In this document: in pieces, positions 40,800-49,447 of the stretch
Numbering within the stretch: the first letter of the stretch is position 1
Layout of the letters: each line of letters opens with the position of its first letter
Source: CAYVBE01 sp964572825
GTDB taxonomy: Bacteria; Planctomycetota; Brocadiia; SM23-32
Assembly: GCA_964572825.1 (NCBI GenBank)
Contig: CAZNGS010000016.1
Location: 6,644 to 70,643, forward strand
Direction: 5' to 3'
Length of the DNA: 64,000 bases
Notes under the pieces: generated by a model
Told to the model about the DNA's origin: nothing
The model's input: the letters and a program-made list of their open reading frames with translations, nothing else
Databases searched by the model: none
Translations under genes and position numbers: made by a program

Positions 40800-42425
40800 A
40801 TGGCCGGACGCTCAGCAAAACCCGTGAAGCGGGCGGTCATCTTCGGGCTCGACGGCGCAGACTTGCGCTACATCATGCCCCTGGTGGAGGCCGGGGAGCT
40901 GCCCACGGTGGCCCGTCTGCTCCGCAGGGGGATAGCCGGTCCGTGCCGGAGCGGCGCCATACCGGTCACCGGCGTGTGCTGGCCCATGATCTACACGGGC
41001 AAGAACCCGGCCAAGACGGGCATAGTGGTCCCGTCCTTCCCCGTGGGAGATGCCCCCGCCCGGTGCATATCCGATCACGCACAGGGCATCCGGACGGAGG
41101 CGTTCTGGAACATGCTGAACCGGCAGGGGCTGTCCGTGGGACTCTTGAACCTGCCCGTCACGCACAGACTGGCGCCCTGGAATGAGGGCCCCGTGGAGGG
41201 GTTCTGGATCCCCGGCTTCGACACCCCGGGGTCCGTTCCCCCGTGTCATCCCGCCGGATTGATTCAGGATTCCTTTGGCGGCGATGGGTATCCATTGCTT
41301 GCCATGCAGCACGCCATTTCGGCTGGAGAGCACTCGGGCGCGGGTTACTGCCGCCGTTTGCTGGACGCGCACCAGGAAGCCCTGCGGCGCGTGTTGGAAA
41401 AGCACCCATGCGAAGTGCTGATGACGAACGTCCAGGTGCTGGACTTTGTGGGGCACCAGTCCGCCGATAGGACGAAGATAGAGGCAGTCTACCGGGCCGT
41501 GGATCGCTGGATGGCTCGTGTGCTCGGGTATGTGGCCGACGATGCGGTGGTTGTCGCCATCTCGGACCATGGCTTCGCCCCGGCGCGCTACCGGCTGGGG
41601 ATGAACCTGATCCTGGAGCGGCTGGGACTGGCGCGCTTTGGACCCGTGCGGCTGGGGCCGGTTCTCTTCGGCAAGGCGGCGCGGACGTTTTCCGGACCGA
41701 TGGGACGCGTGGCGGGCACGACGGAGCGCCTCTGGGCCGGTCTGCCGGCCGCTCTGCGGAGTGCGGCTGGGGCCGTGTGTTCGTGCGCTCTGCCGCAATT
41801 GCGGACGGCGACCGGCGGCTATGTCTGGGAGGATACGAGGGTCTTCACCACCGGTCTGGGCACGTTGTTTGTGCACAGCCGGCCGCGCTATCGCGGCGGG
41901 ACGGTGCCCGCCCATCGGGTGGATGCCACGCTCCGGGAAGCGGAAAACAAACTGGGCCGGATCATCGCCCACGACGGGCAGTCCCTGTTCCGGTTTGTGC
42001 GCACCGCTCAGGTGTGGGACGGACCGTTTCTCAGGTTTGCGCCGGAGGCTGTGGCGACGACGCGGTGCACGGGATACGCTTATTCGGGCAGCACCCGCTC
42101 GGGCAGGACGTTCGAGCCGTGGGACAGGCCGGGAGGCTTCCACGCGCCGTGCGGCATACTGCTGATGAGCGGGCCGGGGCTGCGGCGGGACCGCTGGGTT
42201 GAGGGACTGGAGCTGCGAGACATGGTGCCGAACCTGTTGGCGGCTCTGGGGCTGTGCGTTCCCGAAGGTGTGGACAGGGCGCCGCGCGCCGAGTTGTTCG
42301 TCGACCCCTTGCCCGGAGAGGACGACCTGCGCATGGAAGACTGGAAGGGCGGCGGGGAGCTGTCTTACGTTGAGAGCCTGGACGCGGGCGTCGAGGAGCG
42401 GCTCAGGGGTCTGGGCTATCTCTAA
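40800..42425 (+). CDS. Type I phosphodiesterase/nucleotide pyrophosphatase-like protein
   Basis: A 541-residue protein of the alkaline-phosphatase superfamily. The first strand VIFGLDGADLRYI holds a metal-binding Asp; PVTGVCWPMIYTGKNPAKTG carries the probable Thr nucleophile; VAISDHGFAPARY provides Asp/His ligands. No clear signal peptide. Members act on phosphodiesters or transfer phospho-groups to glycans; in polysaccharide loci they may edit lipid-linked intermediates or decorate the polymer. The ATG at 40800 has AGGGTGG 7 nt upstream; a TTG at 40782 is less likely. The C-terminal signature ERLRGLGYL is seen in related proteins. It lies 143 bp after the WecA-like gene. Confidence 0.8.
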   Translation: MAGRSAKPVKRAVIFGLDGADLRYIMPLVEAGELPTVARLLRRGIAGPCRSGAIPVTGVCWPMIYTGKNPAKTGIVVPSFPVGDAPARCISDHAQGIRTEAFWNMLNRQGLSVGLLNLPVTHRLAPWNEGPVEGFWIPGFDTPGSVPPCHPAGLIQDSFGGDGYPLLAMQHAISAGEHSGAGYCRRLLDAHQEALRRVLEKHPCEVLMTNVQVLDFVGHQSADRTKIEAVYRAVDRWMARVLGYVADDAVVVAISDHGFAPARYRLGMNLILERLGLARFGPVRLGPVLFGKAARTFSGPMGRVAGTTERLWAGLPAALRSAAGAVCSCALPQLRTATGGYVWEDTRVFTTGLGTLFVHSRPRYRGGTVPAHRVDATLREAENKLGRIIAHDGQSLFRFVRTAQVWDGPFLRFAPEAVATTRCTGYAYSGSTRSGRTFEPWDRPGGFHAPCGILLMSGPGLRRDRWVEGLELRDMVPNLLAALGLCVPEGVDRAPRAELFVDPLPGEDDLRMEDWKGGGELSYVESLDAGVEERLRGLGYL

Positions 42426-42756
42426 GGAGCTATTGCACAACCGTGACCTACTGCGACCGGCTGCGAAACCGGATGGCTGTGTCGTTGACGCAGAACGTCC
42501 TCAACGTGACCACTTGCCACGCCTCCGGGCGTTCTGCGCCGGCCTCCTTGCCCTCCGGCTTCTCGCTCGGCCTCGTTACGGACATGGTTCTGCAGTAGCC
42601 CCTAAGCGGATTGAAGTAGATGCATTCCGGTTGTCAGCATGCGGCGCGGCGAGGACGCCGCGCCTACCCCAAGGAGGGTAGCTGAGGCGTCTCGCCGCAG
42701 CCACGGTCGAGCTCAACAACCCAAACACACCTGGTTCAGGCCACGTAGTCGACCGC
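42426..42756. other. 331 bp gene-free stretch with two inverted repeats
   Basis: A perfect hairpin GGCGCGGCG-AGGA-CGCCGCGCC lies at 42643-42664. GCAGAACG (starting about 42491) pairs with CGTTCTGC near 42530. A 45-codon open frame on the minus strand (42448-42585, beginning MSVTRPSEKPEGKEAGAERP) and a 41-codon frame on the plus strand (42473-42598) exist but match nothing known. It may be a dispersed repeat unit. Confidence 0.4.
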
Positions 42757-44313
42757 ATGGGCGCGCAGACTGCACGCAATAGGGCAATGACCGGTAGATC
42801 GCGGACAAAGCGCGTGCTGGCAGGTATGGGAGCGAAGCTCCTGCACAACGCCCTTCAGTTCGGAAGGCGCTTTGTGCTGGTGCCCCTGTTCCTGTGGGCG
42901 TGGGGTGCGCAGACCTACGGCGAATGGCTGGCGCTGGCCGCGGCCGTGGGCTCGTTGAGCTTGCTGAACATTGGCATGCACAACTACGTGGCCAACAGGC
43001 TGCGGCAGTGCTATGCCAGGGGTCAGAGACGGGCCTTCGTGCGGTTCCTGCACAGTGGGCTCAGGCTGGCCGGGATCACCTGCGGACTGGGCGTGGCGGG
43101 CCTGCTGGTCTTCGCTCTCGTTGCGCCGCTCAGCTCCTGGCTTGGATTCAAGCATACGGGCTACGGGGTGGCCGGGGTGACGGTCTTCCTGCTGGGCATC
43201 TTCGTCCTGAGCCGGATACCCACGGGACTGATCATCGGCGTGTATCGGTCCGTGGGGGAGTACGGTCGGGGGGGCATGATGGAGAATGCCATCCTGACCG
43301 GCCAGGTGGTTTTCATGTCGGCCGCGCTTCTGACGAAAAGTGGCTTGCCCATTGTGGCCCTGGCGCAGTTGCTTCCCGTGTGGATCGGGGCGGTCACGTC
43401 TGTGTGGGACATCCAGCGCCGTCACCCCGACATCGCCTTCGGGCTGGCTCGGGGACAGTGGCCCGTGGTCCTCCGCATGGTCGGCCCCAGCGCATTGTTC
43501 CTGCTCATCTCGCTCTCCCACGTGCTGACGCTGCAGGGCAGCATGCTGGTGTTGAGCGTCTACTGCGGGGAGGTGGTCGTGGTGCTCTTTGCCACCACGC
43601 GCGTGCTGGCCAGCGCGGTGCGCAAGCTGACCAGCATTCTCCGTCAGTCGATCTGGCCGGAGTTCACGGCGCTGCAGGCAGAAGAGGAGCTGGTGAAGAT
43701 GCGGTGGCTGCATATCGGGCTGGCCAAGCTCTCGCTCATGGTTACGTTCGCCGTGGCGATCAGCCTGCGCTTCGTGGGGGGGGAGTTCTACCGTTTCTGG
43801 ACGCGCAGGCAGTTGGAGTTCGACCCACTGTTGCTGACCATACTGCTGGGCTATGCCACCACGGCGGCCGTCTGGGAGTCGAGCGTGGTGGTGGCGCTGT
43901 CCAGTAACCGCCATCGGGGTCCTGCCTTGCGTTACCTGGCGGCCGGCCTGGCCGGTGTGCTTCTGTGCGTTGTGCTGGTGCCCCATTTCGGCGCGGCGGG
44001 GGCGGCCCTGGCCCTGTGGGTGGCCGACGTGGCGTTCCGGGTCGTCGGGCTTCCTCTTGCTGTGTGCCGCCTGATCGACCAGAGCCCGTTGCGCTTCTGG
44101 GCGGCCGCCGTTCTGCGGGGCCTTCCTGCGCTGGCGTGCACGGCCCTGGCGGCCTGGGCCTGCAGCGCCCTGACCGTCGGGACGCCGTTTCACCTCTTTG
44201 CTGTGCCCGCGGCCGCCACGGCCACGATGGCGGGCATGGGCTTGTGCACCTGGCTGGACCCACGCGAGCGGGGACGTCTTCTTGGTCTGACCAAGCTCCT
44301 GCGCCGGCGGTGA
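42757..44313 (+). CDS. Wzx-type oligosaccharide flippase
   Basis: A 518-residue polytopic protein with 12-14 hydrophobic helices spread over the whole length (LRLAGITCGLGVAGLLVFAL, GVTVFLLGIFVLSRIPTGLI, LRYLAAGLAGVLLCVVLVPH). The start LLHNALQFGRRFVLVPLFLWAWG and the recurring hydrophobic pairs fit the MOP/polysaccharide-transport superfamily, which flips undecaprenyl-linked repeat units to the periplasm. ATG 42757 is used; ATG 42787 (MTGRSRTKRV) is an alternative. A GT4 gene follows after 62 bp. Specificity cannot be read. Confidence 0.87.
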   Translation: MGAQTARNRAMTGRSRTKRVLAGMGAKLLHNALQFGRRFVLVPLFLWAWGAQTYGEWLALAAAVGSLSLLNIGMHNYVANRLRQCYARGQRRAFVRFLHSGLRLAGITCGLGVAGLLVFALVAPLSSWLGFKHTGYGVAGVTVFLLGIFVLSRIPTGLIIGVYRSVGEYGRGGMMENAILTGQVVFMSAALLTKSGLPIVALAQLLPVWIGAVTSVWDIQRRHPDIAFGLARGQWPVVLRMVGPSALFLLISLSHVLTLQGSMLVLSVYCGEVVVVLFATTRVLASAVRKLTSILRQSIWPEFTALQAEEELVKMRWLHIGLAKLSLMVTFAVAISLRFVGGEFYRFWTRRQLEFDPLLLTILLGYATTAAVWESSVVVALSSNRHRGPALRYLAAGLAGVLLCVVLVPHFGAAGAALALWVADVAFRVVGLPLAVCRLIDQSPLRFWAAAVLRGLPALACTALAAWACSALTVGTPFHLFAVPAAATATMAGMGLCTWLDPRERGRLLGLTKLLRRR

Positions 44314-44375
44314 AGCCCGCCCGGCGGAGGGCTGCCGTTCACCTTTTATGTCCGGGATGTGGAGGCAGGTTCAAA

Positions 44376-45545
44376 ATGAAGGTCAACCTGGTTTGTCCCG
44401 GGCGGTTCCTGGCCTTCGAAGTGGCCCGCGAGCTGAAACGGCAGGGAGCCATGGGGCAGCTTTACACCGGTGCGCCGGTGTTCGGGGACCGGATCAGTCT
44501 GCCGTGGTATGACTTGGAACAGGACGATGTTGTCAGCTACCCCTGGCCCATGGGCCTGCAGGTGGCCATCAACCGCGCCTTCAGGAGGCGGTCGCTCACC
44601 GTGGCGGCCCGTCGGTGGACCAACAGGTGGTTCGGCGAATGGGCCTTCGGACGGATGCGCCCGTGCGAAGTCATCCATGCGTGGGCGGGAGCCGGGCTGG
44701 AGGTATTCCGGCGAGCGCGGGACTGGGGTGCGCTACGCGTATTGGGGCGCTACAGCGCCCATCGCGTCTGGAACCGGCGTCTGCTGGCCGAAGAGTACGT
44801 GGCGCTCGGCTGCGACTATTTCGAGCTGGACAGCAGTGTCCGGCGCGAACTGGAGGAGTACGAACGCGCGGACCTCATCGTGGTAAACAGCGGATTCGCA
44901 CGCCGGACGTTCATTGCCGAGGGGGTTCCGGGGCAGAAGGTTATTTCGATACCTCAGGGTGCGCCCGTAGAGCTCGGCCGCCTCCATAGGCAGAAGGGCG
45001 GCCCGTTCAGAGTGCTCTACGTCGGCGCGCAGACTGTGGGGAAGGGCGTGCGCTATTTCTACCGGACGGCCGCCGAGCTGGCGGACCACCCGGACATTGA
45101 GTTCGTCATAGTCGGCCCCCGGCCGGAGCGGGTGCTGGAACCGGAGTTTGAGCGCTGCCGCCACGCGTTTCAATACCTGGGCTACCGGCCGAAGAAGGAG
45201 TTGCACCGCGAGATATACCCGGGGGGGACGGTGCTGGTACAGCCCTCCCTGACCGAGGGGCTGTCCTATGTAGTGCTGGAGGCCCTCAGCCATGGGCTGC
45301 CCGTTATCGCCACGCCGAACACGGGCTGCGAGGAATTCGTGACGAACGGCCGGGAGGGATTCACCATAGCTCCCCGCGACTGGACGGCGATTGTGGAAAG
45401 GGTGCTCTACCTTTACAATAACCGCCGCGCGCTGGAGAGGATGCGTCGAAAGGCGCGCGCGGCGGCCCAATCCGCGTGGACCTGGGGGGATTTCGGCGAA
45501 CGACAGATCGAGGTGTACAGGAAGTTCCTGCGGGACACGGGTTGA
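44376..45545 (+). CDS. GT4-family glycosyltransferase
   Basis: A 389-residue GT-B enzyme. N-terminal half: VNLVCPGRFLAFEVARELKR and CEVIHAWAGAGLEVFRRARD. C-terminal half: FRVLYVGAQTVGKGVRYFYR (G-rich donor loop), EFVIVGPRPERVLEPEFE and the GT4 E-x7-E helix in PSLTEGLSYVVLEALSHGLP, where TEG and the LEA glutamate bind the nucleotide sugar. The true ATG at 44376 has GGAGG upstream at 44361; the longer open frame overlaps wzx. It extends the lipid-linked repeat unit on the cytoplasmic face. Sugar unknown. Confidence 0.9.
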   Translation: MKVNLVCPGRFLAFEVARELKRQGAMGQLYTGAPVFGDRISLPWYDLEQDDVVSYPWPMGLQVAINRAFRRRSLTVAARRWTNRWFGEWAFGRMRPCEVIHAWAGAGLEVFRRARDWGALRVLGRYSAHRVWNRRLLAEEYVALGCDYFELDSSVRRELEEYERADLIVVNSGFARRTFIAEGVPGQKVISIPQGAPVELGRLHRQKGGPFRVLYVGAQTVGKGVRYFYRTAAELADHPDIEFVIVGPRPERVLEPEFERCRHAFQYLGYRPKKELHREIYPGGTVLVQPSLTEGLSYVVLEALSHGLPVIATPNTGCEEFVTNGREGFTIAPRDWTAIVERVLYLYNNRRALERMRRKARAAAQSAWTWGDFGERQIEVYRKFLRDTG

Positions 45546-45580
45546 CGTCAGGTGCGATAAATACGATGAGGAGGCAACGA

Positions 45581-45625
45581 ATGGTCGCTTTCCCGCGGGC
45601 CAGGGCGGCCGACCGGCTGAGATGA
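45581..45625 (+). CDS. 14-codon ORF coupled to the polymerase gene (leader peptide or frameshifted N-terminus)
   Basis: ATG at 45581 follows a near-perfect ribosome site GAGGAGG (45568-45574, spacing 6). The frame reads MVAFPRARAADRLR and stops at TGA 45623-45625, which overlaps the ATG of the next gene (45622) as ATGA. The next gene itself has a weak ribosome site. Either the short ORF ensures coupled translation, or one base is lost and this is the true N-terminus of the polymerase. Confidence 0.5.
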   Translation: MVAFPRARAADRLR

Positions 45626-47178
45626 GTTCTGCTGTGCAACAAGCGAAAACCAAGGTCGGGGCCTTGAAACGGACCCCTGGCAAAGGCGAGCTGCGCGCCT
45701 TTATCTATGGCGACGGTTTGGTCCTGCTGCTGTTCCTGGTGGGGCTGATGCTGTTGACGGTGCCCCGGGGCCTGATCGAGCGGCTGCCCGCCGCGCCGAT
45801 GGCCTGGACAGCGTTCGTGGTGCTCACCGTCGCCGGATGGGTGGGCTGGAAGATCGCCCGGCGCCACGGGGAGAGTCCCTGGGTTTATCCCACGGGAGCA
45901 CTCATGATCTTCTATGCCCTCCGCTACGGGCTGGGCAGCCTGGTCGTCAATTATATGGGGGCAATTCCGTGGACGGTTAACGCCGATTATATGCGCTTGA
46001 CTTACGCCGAAGCCGCGCAGAATATGAGCTATGGGGTGTACCTGTGCGTTTTGGGCGGGGCCGGTCTGATGCTGGGCACGCTTATCAGCGCCGGGCCCAC
46101 CGGCCTGGTTCTGCCCGCGCTTCCCTGGCGTGTGGATCGGGGTGGGGTGTCCAGCCGTTGCCTGTTGTTGCTGATTCCGGTGACGGCCTGCTGGATAGCT
46201 GCCAGGGAGGCCAGGGAGCTGATACCGCCGGGACTGCACATGGTGGCCAGCATCGTGGGCGCTTTCGGTTTTGTGCTGTCCATGGTCGGGGTGGTTATGT
46301 ACCTGGAGAGACGTGGCAGTGCCCCCCGAAAATGGCTGGTGTTGCCGGCAATCTTCATCCCGGTCGCCATCTTCACGGGGCTTTCCGTGGGCATGCGGGA
46401 GGGAGTTCTGTGGCCGCTGGCCGTGCTGGCCATTGGCTACCTGCTGGTGCGCGGCAGTGTGAAGTGGTTCTGGTTCGTCGGCGCGGCGGCCGTGATCTTT
46501 CTCGTTCTCCCCTGGGTAACGCTCTACAAGCTGCGCGCGCGGGTTACGCTGCGGGAGGAATCGGTGACGGAGCGGGTGGTGGCCAGCACAGAGGATTACC
46601 TCGACCTCAGCTTTTCGGAGCGGGTGCAGATGGGCTCGCAGACGCTTTTCGGGCGTTTGTTCGGCGGTCCCAAGTTCGTCTGCGTGTTCAGCCGCTACTG
46701 GCCGTCCCGCTACGATTATCTGGGCGGTAAGACGCTCCTGATGGAAATGCGCTTTCTCCTGCCGCGGCTGTTCTTCCCCGGGCGCCAGAGTCCGGGCCCG
46801 CAGATCGACGCCTACAGCCGCCTGGTCGGCATCCTGGGCCGCCACGACTCAGTCACGTCGGCCAAGATGGACGCCGTTACCGAATATTATGTCAACTGGG
46901 GCGCCCGCGGAGTGTTCCTGCTGTTCATAGCACACGGATACTTCTGGAAGGTCATGTACGACTGGCTGGTGCGCCGCGGCGAATGGCTGATCGGCGCCCC
47001 CATGGTGGCCTGCATGCTCTGGGACTGGCATGACCTGATGGGTATCGGTTTTGTGTTTACGGCACACGTAAAAGGACTGATAGTGTGGATTCCACTGGTC
47101 TTCCTGCTGGCCGGCGGTGGCGGTTCGGCGCCCCGGGCCGGCACTCTGGGCAACAGGTTCGGGCGGAGGCAGATCTGA
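45622..47178 (+). CDS. Wzy-like oligosaccharide repeat-unit polymerase
   Basis: A 518-residue polytopic membrane protein. Ten or more hydrophobic helices are visible, such as LVLLLFLVGLMLLTVPRGLI, HMVASIVGAFGFVLSMVGVV, FWFVGAAAVIFLVLPWVTLY and GLIVWIPLVFLLAGGG. Loops contain GLSVGMREGVLWP and the cytoplasm/periplasm-exposed segment TEDYLDLSFSERVQMG. Layout and position within the glycosyltransferase block fit a Wzy polymerase; Wzy sequences are too variable for motif proof. It would be the second polymerase/ligase-type protein of the locus. Its ATG overlaps the stop of the 14-codon ORF. Confidence 0.7.
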   Translation: MSSAVQQAKTKVGALKRTPGKGELRAFIYGDGLVLLLFLVGLMLLTVPRGLIERLPAAPMAWTAFVVLTVAGWVGWKIARRHGESPWVYPTGALMIFYALRYGLGSLVVNYMGAIPWTVNADYMRLTYAEAAQNMSYGVYLCVLGGAGLMLGTLISAGPTGLVLPALPWRVDRGGVSSRCLLLLIPVTACWIAAREARELIPPGLHMVASIVGAFGFVLSMVGVVMYLERRGSAPRKWLVLPAIFIPVAIFTGLSVGMREGVLWPLAVLAIGYLLVRGSVKWFWFVGAAAVIFLVLPWVTLYKLRARVTLREESVTERVVASTEDYLDLSFSERVQMGSQTLFGRLFGGPKFVCVFSRYWPSRYDYLGGKTLLMEMRFLLPRLFFPGRQSPGPQIDAYSRLVGILGRHDSVTSAKMDAVTEYYVNWGARGVFLLFIAHGYFWKVMYDWLVRRGEWLIGAPMVACMLWDWHDLMGIGFVFTAHVKGLIVWIPLVFLLAGGGGSAPRAGTLGNRFGRRQI

Positions 47179-47234
47179 CCGCCAGCGGACGGACCTGGTA
47201 CCTGAAATTGCTCCGTACGGAGGAGGGATGGCAG

Positions 47235-48374
47235 ATGGATTGTGGCCGGGCGGGGGACCACGCGGCGGGAGGCGGCGTCGGGTTCGCCGAGTCCCCCGTG
47301 AACCATGCGCGCACCATGTGGGTTTTCCGCACCGGCAGCATCGGTGACTGGATGGTCTGTCTGCCCGCGCTCTACGCCATACGACGCCGGTGGCCGGCCG
47401 CCCGGTTGGTATTGCTGACTCACAAAGCCCGTCCCGGCAGTCCGCACGTGACGGAGATCCTGCCCCGGGGCTCCGTGTATGACGGCGTGCTGTACTACAG
47501 GAGTCATCCGTTGCTGTTACCGGCGGAGCTGTTGCGGCTGCGCCTGCGCGCCCGGCCCTCGCCGAAGGACGTATTATTCTACATGCGTGGCTACGGCAGT
47601 CCCCCGGCGCGCCGCCGGCGCGACCGCCTGGCGCTGGGGCTGGCGGGCTTCCGGTGCGTAATATCCCACCAGACCGGGGCCGGCGCCGCTGCCGGCAGAC
47701 CGGAGGTGCCCGAGTGGCGCTGGCTGCTGGACATAGTGCGCCGCGCCGGTGCCCGGCTCGGACTGCCCCGGCGCCTGTATCCCGTCCGCGCATCCGACCT
47801 GGCCCGGGTCCGGCGGATGCTGCCGCCCCGGGGGCAGATGCCCCGGCTCGCCGTTTGTCCGGCTTCAAAGATGCCGGCCAAGGTCTGGCCGCAGGACAGA
47901 ACCGCCGAGATCGTCCGACGCTTGGTCAATCGTGGGTGTCAGGTCGTTTTCGTGGGCTCCGGCCGGGACCGACCGTTCATCCAGGACCTGCTGGCGGAGG
48001 TCGGTCCGGACGGATCGGACCTGTGCGTCAACCTGGCGGGCAGCACCTCCGTGGCGGAATCGGCCGCCGTTATCTCGACGTGCGACCTGTATTTCGGGAT
48101 GGACACGGGGCCCATGCACCTGGCCGCCGTCCTGGGGTTGCCGTGCGTGGCGGTCTTCTCGGCCAGAGATTTCGGGAACCGCTGGCGCCCCTACGGCGAC
48201 GGCCACGAACTGCTGGTCGCCGACGTGGAATGCGGCGGGTGCCGCCGGGAGGTCTGCCCCAGGAAAGGGCATCCCTGTATGAACGCCATAACCGTGGAAC
48301 GGGTCTGGGAAAGCGTCAGGGCAAGAGTGCAGCCCCGGGACAACCCCCGGGGCCCCCGGCGGGAGGTCCTATGA
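47235..48374 (+). CDS. GT9-family glycosyltransferase (heptosyltransferase-like)
   Basis: A 379-residue enzyme of the ADP-heptose:LPS heptosyltransferase family. The N-terminal strand is WVFRTGSIGDWMVCLPALYA (GxxGD motif and helix), and the C-terminal domain shows VCPASKMPAKVWPQDRTAEI (the xKxWP donor loop), QVVFVGSGRDRPFIQDLLAE and the CDLYFGMDTGPMHLAAVLGL signature that binds the nucleotide sugar. A Cys cluster (CGGCRREVCPRKGHPC) near the C-terminus is typical of some GT9 proteins. ATG 47235 has AGGAGGG 7 nt upstream; longer frames are unlikely. The stop overlaps the next start by 4 bp. Confidence 0.92.
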   Translation: MDCGRAGDHAAGGGVGFAESPVNHARTMWVFRTGSIGDWMVCLPALYAIRRRWPAARLVLLTHKARPGSPHVTEILPRGSVYDGVLYYRSHPLLLPAELLRLRLRARPSPKDVLFYMRGYGSPPARRRRDRLALGLAGFRCVISHQTGAGAAAGRPEVPEWRWLLDIVRRAGARLGLPRRLYPVRASDLARVRRMLPPRGQMPRLAVCPASKMPAKVWPQDRTAEIVRRLVNRGCQVVFVGSGRDRPFIQDLLAEVGPDGSDLCVNLAGSTSVAESAAVISTCDLYFGMDTGPMHLAAVLGLPCVAVFSARDFGNRWRPYGDGHELLVADVECGGCRREVCPRKGHPCMNAITVERVWESVRARVQPRDNPRGPRREVL

Positions 48375-49447
48375 AGATACTCTACGTGTGTTCCGCGAAG
48401 CCGGAGAGTTGCTGCGAGCAGCGCCTGGAGGCCATGCGCCGGCTGGGGCACGAGGTGGGCCTGGTGGACACGACCGCGCACCCCCGCCCTTTGCCCGGCC
48501 CCGTGCAGCGGTTGGTGGACGCCCTCGATTACCATGTGTTCGACTGGGGGCTGGACCCCCGCAGGGTGAACAGACGGATCAACCAGTGGCTGGACCAACA
48601 AGGCGGGTGTGACGTCGTGTGGCTCGACAAGGCGCTGATGGTCCGCCCCCGAACGCTGGAGAGGATCAGGCGGAGGTGGCCGGAGACGCGCATCGTCGGC
48701 TACAGCCCGGATGACCAGCTCAATCCGGTCAACCACAGCCGCCTTTACCTGAAGAGCCTGCCCCTTTACGACCTGTGTTTTACCACCAAGTCCTACAACG
48801 TTCCGGAGCTGGAGGAGCTGGGCGCGCGGAAAGCCGTGTGCGTTGGGAACGCCTTCGACCCACTGGTTCACCGTCCCGTGGAAGTGACCGACCAGGACCG
48901 GCGGACCTACGGAGCGGACGTTGCTTTCGTGGGCACTTACGCAGATCCCCGGGCGGCGTCCCTTGAGCGTGTGGCGGAGCTCTCCTGCGATCTGAAGGTC
49001 TGGGGAAACGGTTGGGAGGAGCTGTCGCCGGACAGCCCGCTGCGGGAGGCCGTGCAGGGCACAGCCGTTTACGGGGACGAATACGCCCGGGTCATCTGCG
49101 CCAGCGCCGTCAACCTGAATTTCCTCCGCAAGGCCAACCGCGACCTCGTGACCATCCGCTCCGTGGAGATACCCGCCTGCGGTGGGTTCATGCTGGCGGA
49201 ACGAACGGACGAGCACCTGGCGCTGTTCGAGGAGGGCGTAGAGGCCGAATACTTCGGCGACGACCGGGAGATGATCCGAAAGATACGTCACTACCTCGAC
49301 CATCCGGATGAGCGCGAAGCCATCGCCCGCCGGGCGCGCGAACGGTGCCTCCGGGATGGCTACTCGAACGACGACCGCCTGGCCGATATGCTTTCGCAGG
49401 TGGAGGAGATGGCCCCGCAGAAGACAGAGCCGAGGAGCGGACCATGA
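48371..49447 (+). CDS. CgeB-like glycosyltransferase
   Basis: A 358-residue protein. Opening ILYVCSAKPESCCEQRLEAM, internal RRWPETRIVGYSPDDQLNPV, and C-terminal DVAFVGTYADPRAASLERVA and RSVEIPACGGFMLAERTDEH match the CgeB/DUF3880 plus Glyco_trans_1_2 architecture (spore maturation CgeB relatives and GT-B enzymes of O-antigen loci). The ATG overlaps the GT9 stop (ATGA), and its own stop overlaps the next ATG (ATGA), so three genes are coupled. Donor and acceptor are unknown. Confidence 0.85.
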   Translation: MKILYVCSAKPESCCEQRLEAMRRLGHEVGLVDTTAHPRPLPGPVQRLVDALDYHVFDWGLDPRRVNRRINQWLDQQGGCDVVWLDKALMVRPRTLERIRRRWPETRIVGYSPDDQLNPVNHSRLYLKSLPLYDLCFTTKSYNVPELEELGARKAVCVGNAFDPLVHRPVEVTDQDRRTYGADVAFVGTYADPRAASLERVAELSCDLKVWGNGWEELSPDSPLREAVQGTAVYGDEYARVICASAVNLNFLRKANRDLVTIRSVEIPACGGFMLAERTDEHLALFEEGVEAEYFGDDREMIRKIRHYLDHPDEREAIARRARERCLRDGYSNDDRLADMLSQVEEMAPQKTEPRSGP

